A DNA stretch of 64,000 nt from an uncultured Flavobacterium sp. (lineage in GTDB: Bacteria; Bacteroidota; Bacteroidia; Flavobacteriales; Flavobacteriaceae), in the NCBI RefSeq assembly GCF_946478785.1, contig NZ_CAMLDD010000025.1, positions 1-64,000 on the forward strand, given 5' to 3'. Within the stretch, counting starts at the first letter, position 1; every line of letters begins with the position of its first letter. This document shows positions 62,401 through 64,000 of this stretch, piece after piece. The notes below the pieces were generated by a model, which ran no database searches, was not told the DNA's origin, and saw nothing but the letters and a program-made list of their open reading frames with translations. The position numbers and the translations under genes are program-made.

Positions 62401-63073
62401 TAAAAGTTCTTTTTGAGGTTTTTTCATAACCTGTTATAACTATAACCTCTTTTAAACTTTGCCCAACTTCAGCTAAAATGATTGTTGGTGAAGTATTCTC
62501 TATTCCAATTTCTTTGGTTTCCATTCCAACATAAGAAACAACCAGTTCATGACAATTTATTGGTACTTTGATAGAAAAGGTACCGTCAAAATCCGTCAAC
62601 GCAACAGTTTTAGTCCCTTTGGCCGTTACTGTCACTCCTGGCAGAGGCACTCCGTTTTGGTCAGTAACTTTTCCTTTAATAACAACAGGATCTGAATAGT
62701 TATTTAATTTTATATTATTTTGCAAAATAATCTGATTGCTTATTTCTGTAAAATTAATACTCAGTGGTTTCAGGATTTGATTAAGAATATTAGACAATGT
62801 TTCCTGATTAGCCTTGATACTAATTTTTTGATTTAGCTGTGGTAATCTTGAATTATACGAAAATTTTACGTTTGCAGACTTTTCAAGCTTAGATAAAACA
62901 TTATCCAAACTTAAATTCTCAACTGCAATAGTGACTTTTGTATCTAATTTTCTTTGTCCATTCACACTGTTTGCCAGAGTGACACTTGAAAATATAAGCG
63001 CTAAGATGAACTGAAATAGTGTTATTTTCATGATTCGATAGAGTAATCGTTGTTTACCAACTGATTTTTTCAT
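59402..63073 (-). CDS. SusC/RagA-family TonB-dependent outer-membrane transporter
   Basis: A 1223-residue barrel that imports a ligand with energy from TonB. After a signal peptide (near residues 15-40) comes a secretin/TonB short N-terminal (STN) domain (about 50-105), which signals to a FecR anti-sigma factor. A carboxypeptidase-like domain (about 130-210, VKGKVTDQNGVPLPGVTVTA-like) and the plug (LKEVIVITGYEKTSKRTFTG, SIYGSRSLNGVVVVTTKQGR) follow. The STN domain and adjacent FecR imply ECF-sigma control. A start at residue 15 (63031, MKITLFQFIL) is possible. Confidence 0.95.
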   Translation of the reverse strand: MKKSVGKQRLLYRIMKITLFQFILALIFSSVTLANSVNGQRKLDTKVTIAVENLSLDNVLSKLEKSANVKFSYNSRLPQLNQKISIKANQETLSNILNQILKPLSINFTEISNQIILQNNIKLNNYSDPVVIKGKVTDQNGVPLPGVTVTAKGTKTVALTDFDGTFSIKVPINCHELVVSYVGMETKEIGIENTSPTIILAEVGQSLKEVIVITGYEKTSKRTFTGAVSKIPIEELRINGLADISRVLEGKAAGVTVQNISGTFGTTPKITVRGSSSIFGDTKPLWVIDGVVQEDIINVSVSDLASGNSATLLSSSVAGINPNDILSIEILKDASATSIYGSRSLNGVVVVTTKQGRKDSPLKITYSLDQTARTTPNYSQYDILNSKETMSILKEVEAKGFLDLPSTAEGRYGGVYNILARGINTYIPGTDSYLVSNDPAGRNAFLRKYELANTDWFKVLFRPSIAQNHSLSFSSGGKNNAMYASLAYYSDPGWSIADHVKQLSSNLKGTFYINEDLNITLTTQASIRNQGAPGSYDSEKDDYYGATTRNFDINPFKYVLNTNRTLRPYDDNGNLEYYRSNWAPFNILNELENNLMEIQVKDIRFQMDLEYKINPYLTYNFAGSARYANTGREHKIRENSNIIGAYNAAETTAVRNENIFLYQDPNDLTVPKVSVLPNGGMLRKFTDDMTSYYIRNSVNYRRTLNFKHELEGLFGTELRSIDRNSDNVTAYGIQYNKGLTGFTDPRILDKAITEGDSYFGFNAERERTVGFFGKMGYTYDRRYTASVTGRYDGSNRQGNNNSSSWLPTFTLSGKWNVKEENFMRDVKSINNLAMRASYGLTATAGPATNSLAIYKSFITDRVNLGDKESGISIDQLQNADLTWEKQFETNLGFDLAVFNNKLQLTTDVYSRKAFDLVDYVITSGIGGQTIKQGNNANMETKGLEISLATKNVAIKDFKWSTIFNFSVYNQKITKLENDPTVFDLVEGTGGNTIGHPRNALYSYRFTGLNNQGLPTFAMKDGVSDNIAGANFYDSDKITDYLKYEGSIEPNKSFGLSNTFTYKNWSLYVFVVASGGNKVRLNPVYSSEYSDLTVFPKDFSNRWINPGDENNTNVPVIADKALINNYNTESKSLGIAYNTYNFSDARIADGDFVRLKNVSLSWEFPRAFKQKIGVTNFTLKGSAINPLLIYSDKRLNGQDPEFRNTGGVALPITTQYTFTLNISL

Positions 63074-63080
63074 AATTTTG
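63050..63080 (+). promoter_or_regulatory. Predicted plus-strand promoter opposite susC
   Basis: TTG (63050-63052), 20-nt spacer, TAATTTTG (63073-63080), a full consensus match on the strand opposite susC. It lies over the susC start codon and points away from susC, toward a T-run hairpin at 63164. Confidence 0.45.
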
Positions 63081-63085
63081 ATTTG

Positions 63086-63201
63086 TTTTGATTAATACTG
63101 TTCAAGCGTATTTTTTTAGAAACATAATAAAATGACTCTTTACAGAGAGTTATTTAATTTATTAAGTGTCGGGTGTTACAGCATTCCGACACTTTTTTTG
63201 T
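63086..63201 (+). ncRNA. Candidate antisense RNA to the susC leader
   Basis: From the predicted promoter (63050-63080) to the terminator (63164-63199), about 115 nt would be transcribed opposite the 5' leader of susC. No reading frame is evident. In Bacteroides, the DonS family of antisense RNAs occupies the same place relative to susC-like genes; this resemblance is positional, not by sequence. Confidence 0.4.
63164..63200 (+). terminator. Plus-oriented terminator in the fecR-susC gap
   Basis: aagtgtcgg (63164-63172) pairs with ccgacactt (63186-63194), then a run of T on the plus strand. The genes on both sides are on the minus strand, where the tail is not U-rich, so the hairpin points to a plus-strand transcript. 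Confidence 0.65.
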
Positions 63202-63253
63202 AGTTTTATCACATAGGCAACAATTTGGTTTTATTAAAGATTACATTATTGTT

Positions 63254-64000
63254 TTAGTTACAGCCCTGTGATGTTATTATAATTTGATTTCCATTCATCT
63301 CAAAACTGGTATCACTGCCAATACTCTGACAAATAATTTTAAGTTTTTCTGATAGTGGTTGGTCACTTAATGAGGTTGTTAAATAACAATCCCTTAATTT
63401 GTCCTTAGGGAAATCAATCTTTACAAGGTATGCCTGTTCTATTGTTTTTAAAATCTGATCTATAGGAATATCATTAAATTCAAAACTCAATTGTTCAATA
63501 TTGCCACCACTGCCTAATGTCTTGTCTTCCGTGATATCTGTTATCTTATTAAATTTTAAGTTGCCTCTTATGAAACGTAAGGCCTGATTGGGAAGTAAAA
63601 CGATCTGTTTATTCTGATCTGAATTTGCAACCAATTCGTTTGAGCTTACCCTTACTTTCCCAGTACGGACAAGCACTTCAACATTTGGGTAGTCCGAGTA
63701 AGCTTTTACCCGAAAACTAGTACCAACTACCTTTGTAACAATTTCGTTTGCGTAAACTAAAAATGGCTTATGGGGATTTTTACTAATTTCGAAAAAACCT
63801 TCTCCTGATAAATAGACTTTTCTTTCGTTACCTGTAAAGATTTTAGGATAACTTAATTTACTATTAGGCTGCAACAGGACAGAACTGCCATCTGATAAAG
63901 TAATTACTTGTGGCTTGTCAGAATTATTTGTTTGCTCAACAAGTCCTTCATTATTATCATTAACAAGTTCTTTATAAGTCAAAACAGTATAATTGTTTCG
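63254..64000 (-). CDS. FecR-family anti-sigma factor, truncated by the window edge
   Basis: Partial protein: the frame stays open to the window end, so its N-terminus (cytoplasmic anti-sigma domain and transmembrane helix) is missing. The visible 249 residues hold the FecR domain (VITLSDGSSVLLQPNSKLSY, KVYLSGEGFFEISKNPHKPF, VVGTSFRVKAY) and the C-terminal DUF4974 (SFEFNDIPIDQILKTIEQAY). FecR proteins relay a signal from the SusC STN domain to an ECF sigma factor, whose gene is expected just beyond the edge. A TTG at 63982 is unlikely to be the true start. Confidence 0.93.
   Translation of the reverse strand, partial: RNNYTVLTYKELVNDNNEGLVEQTNNSDKPQVITLSDGSSVLLQPNSKLSYPKIFTGNERKVYLSGEGFFEISKNPHKPFLVYANEIVTKVVGTSFRVKAYSDYPNVEVLVRTGKVRVSSNELVANSDQNKQIVLLPNQALRFIRGNLKFNKITDITEDKTLGSGGNIEQLSFEFNDIPIDQILKTIEQAYLVKIDFPKDKLRDCYLTTSLSDQPLSEKLKIICQSIGSDTSFEMNGNQIIITSQGCN

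Noticed and set aside
1326..63253. CRISPR array or prophage anywhere in the window
   Set aside because: No regularly spaced direct repeats, cas genes, integrase or structural phage genes were seen.

Overview
The window reads as chromosomal DNA of a Flavobacterium-type member of the Bacteroidota (Flavobacteriaceae). The evidence is: AT-rich DNA; a six-domain ribosomal protein S1 of about 590 residues; a SusC/SusD outer-membrane pair with a FecR anti-sigma factor; a type IX secretion (T9SS) C-terminal sorting domain; a fused alpha/beta 2-oxoacid dehydrogenase E1; the long form of HisG; and many matches to the Bacteroidota promoter consensus TTG-N17-23-TAnnTTTG. There is no rRNA, tRNA, CRISPR array, phage block or intact insertion sequence.

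Layout. 0-5.9 kb: a DUF3037/HipA-like kinase pair, then a housekeeping block (rluD, a PASTA membrane protein, ddl, a DUF421 membrane protein, coaD). 5.9-11.2 kb: accessory genes, namely a zeta-toxin-like kinase overlapping a 48-residue partner, a PhnA-like protein, a secreted fasciclin protein, a luciferase-like oxidoreductase and two tandem ExbD paralogs. 11.2-15.3 kb: a secreted leucine-rich-repeat T9SS cargo and rpsA. 15.3-38.4 kb: mixed metabolism and stress genes (class V aminotransferase, msrA-selO, a YpdA-like reductase, a CYTH protein, menC, a helicase, MscS, the E1 fusion, a DapB-like protein, a 2OG oxygenase, GxxExxY, an eIF1-like protein, a nucleoside phosphorylase, a cytosolic binding protein, a transglutaminase). 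38.4-46.8 kb: the complete histidine operon on the minus strand in the order hisG-D-C-(small secreted protein)-B-H-A-F-IE. It is preceded by a histidine leader peptide, an attenuator hairpin and a consensus promoter. 46.9-54.8 kb: membrane and secreted proteins, a YeiH-family exporter with its LysR regulator, a VWA protein and fabG. 55.4-64 kb: a candidate structured RNA, then a FecR-SusC-SusD-metallopeptidase-DUF4302 uptake locus that runs off the right edge.

The most unusual property is the intergenic DNA. It holds many distinct families of inverted or dispersed repeats. One is a five-copy hairpin element whose stem shows compensatory changes and G-U pairs consistent with a single RNA orientation. 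One inverted repeat exactly brackets the GxxExxY gene. A degenerate motif family sits 4-6 nt upstream of three start codons. The best regulatory candidates are the complete his attenuator, a predicted antisense RNA opposite the susC leader, and a stand-alone structured RNA downstream of the uptake locus.

All calls come from reading the sequence and remembered family features; no database search was run.
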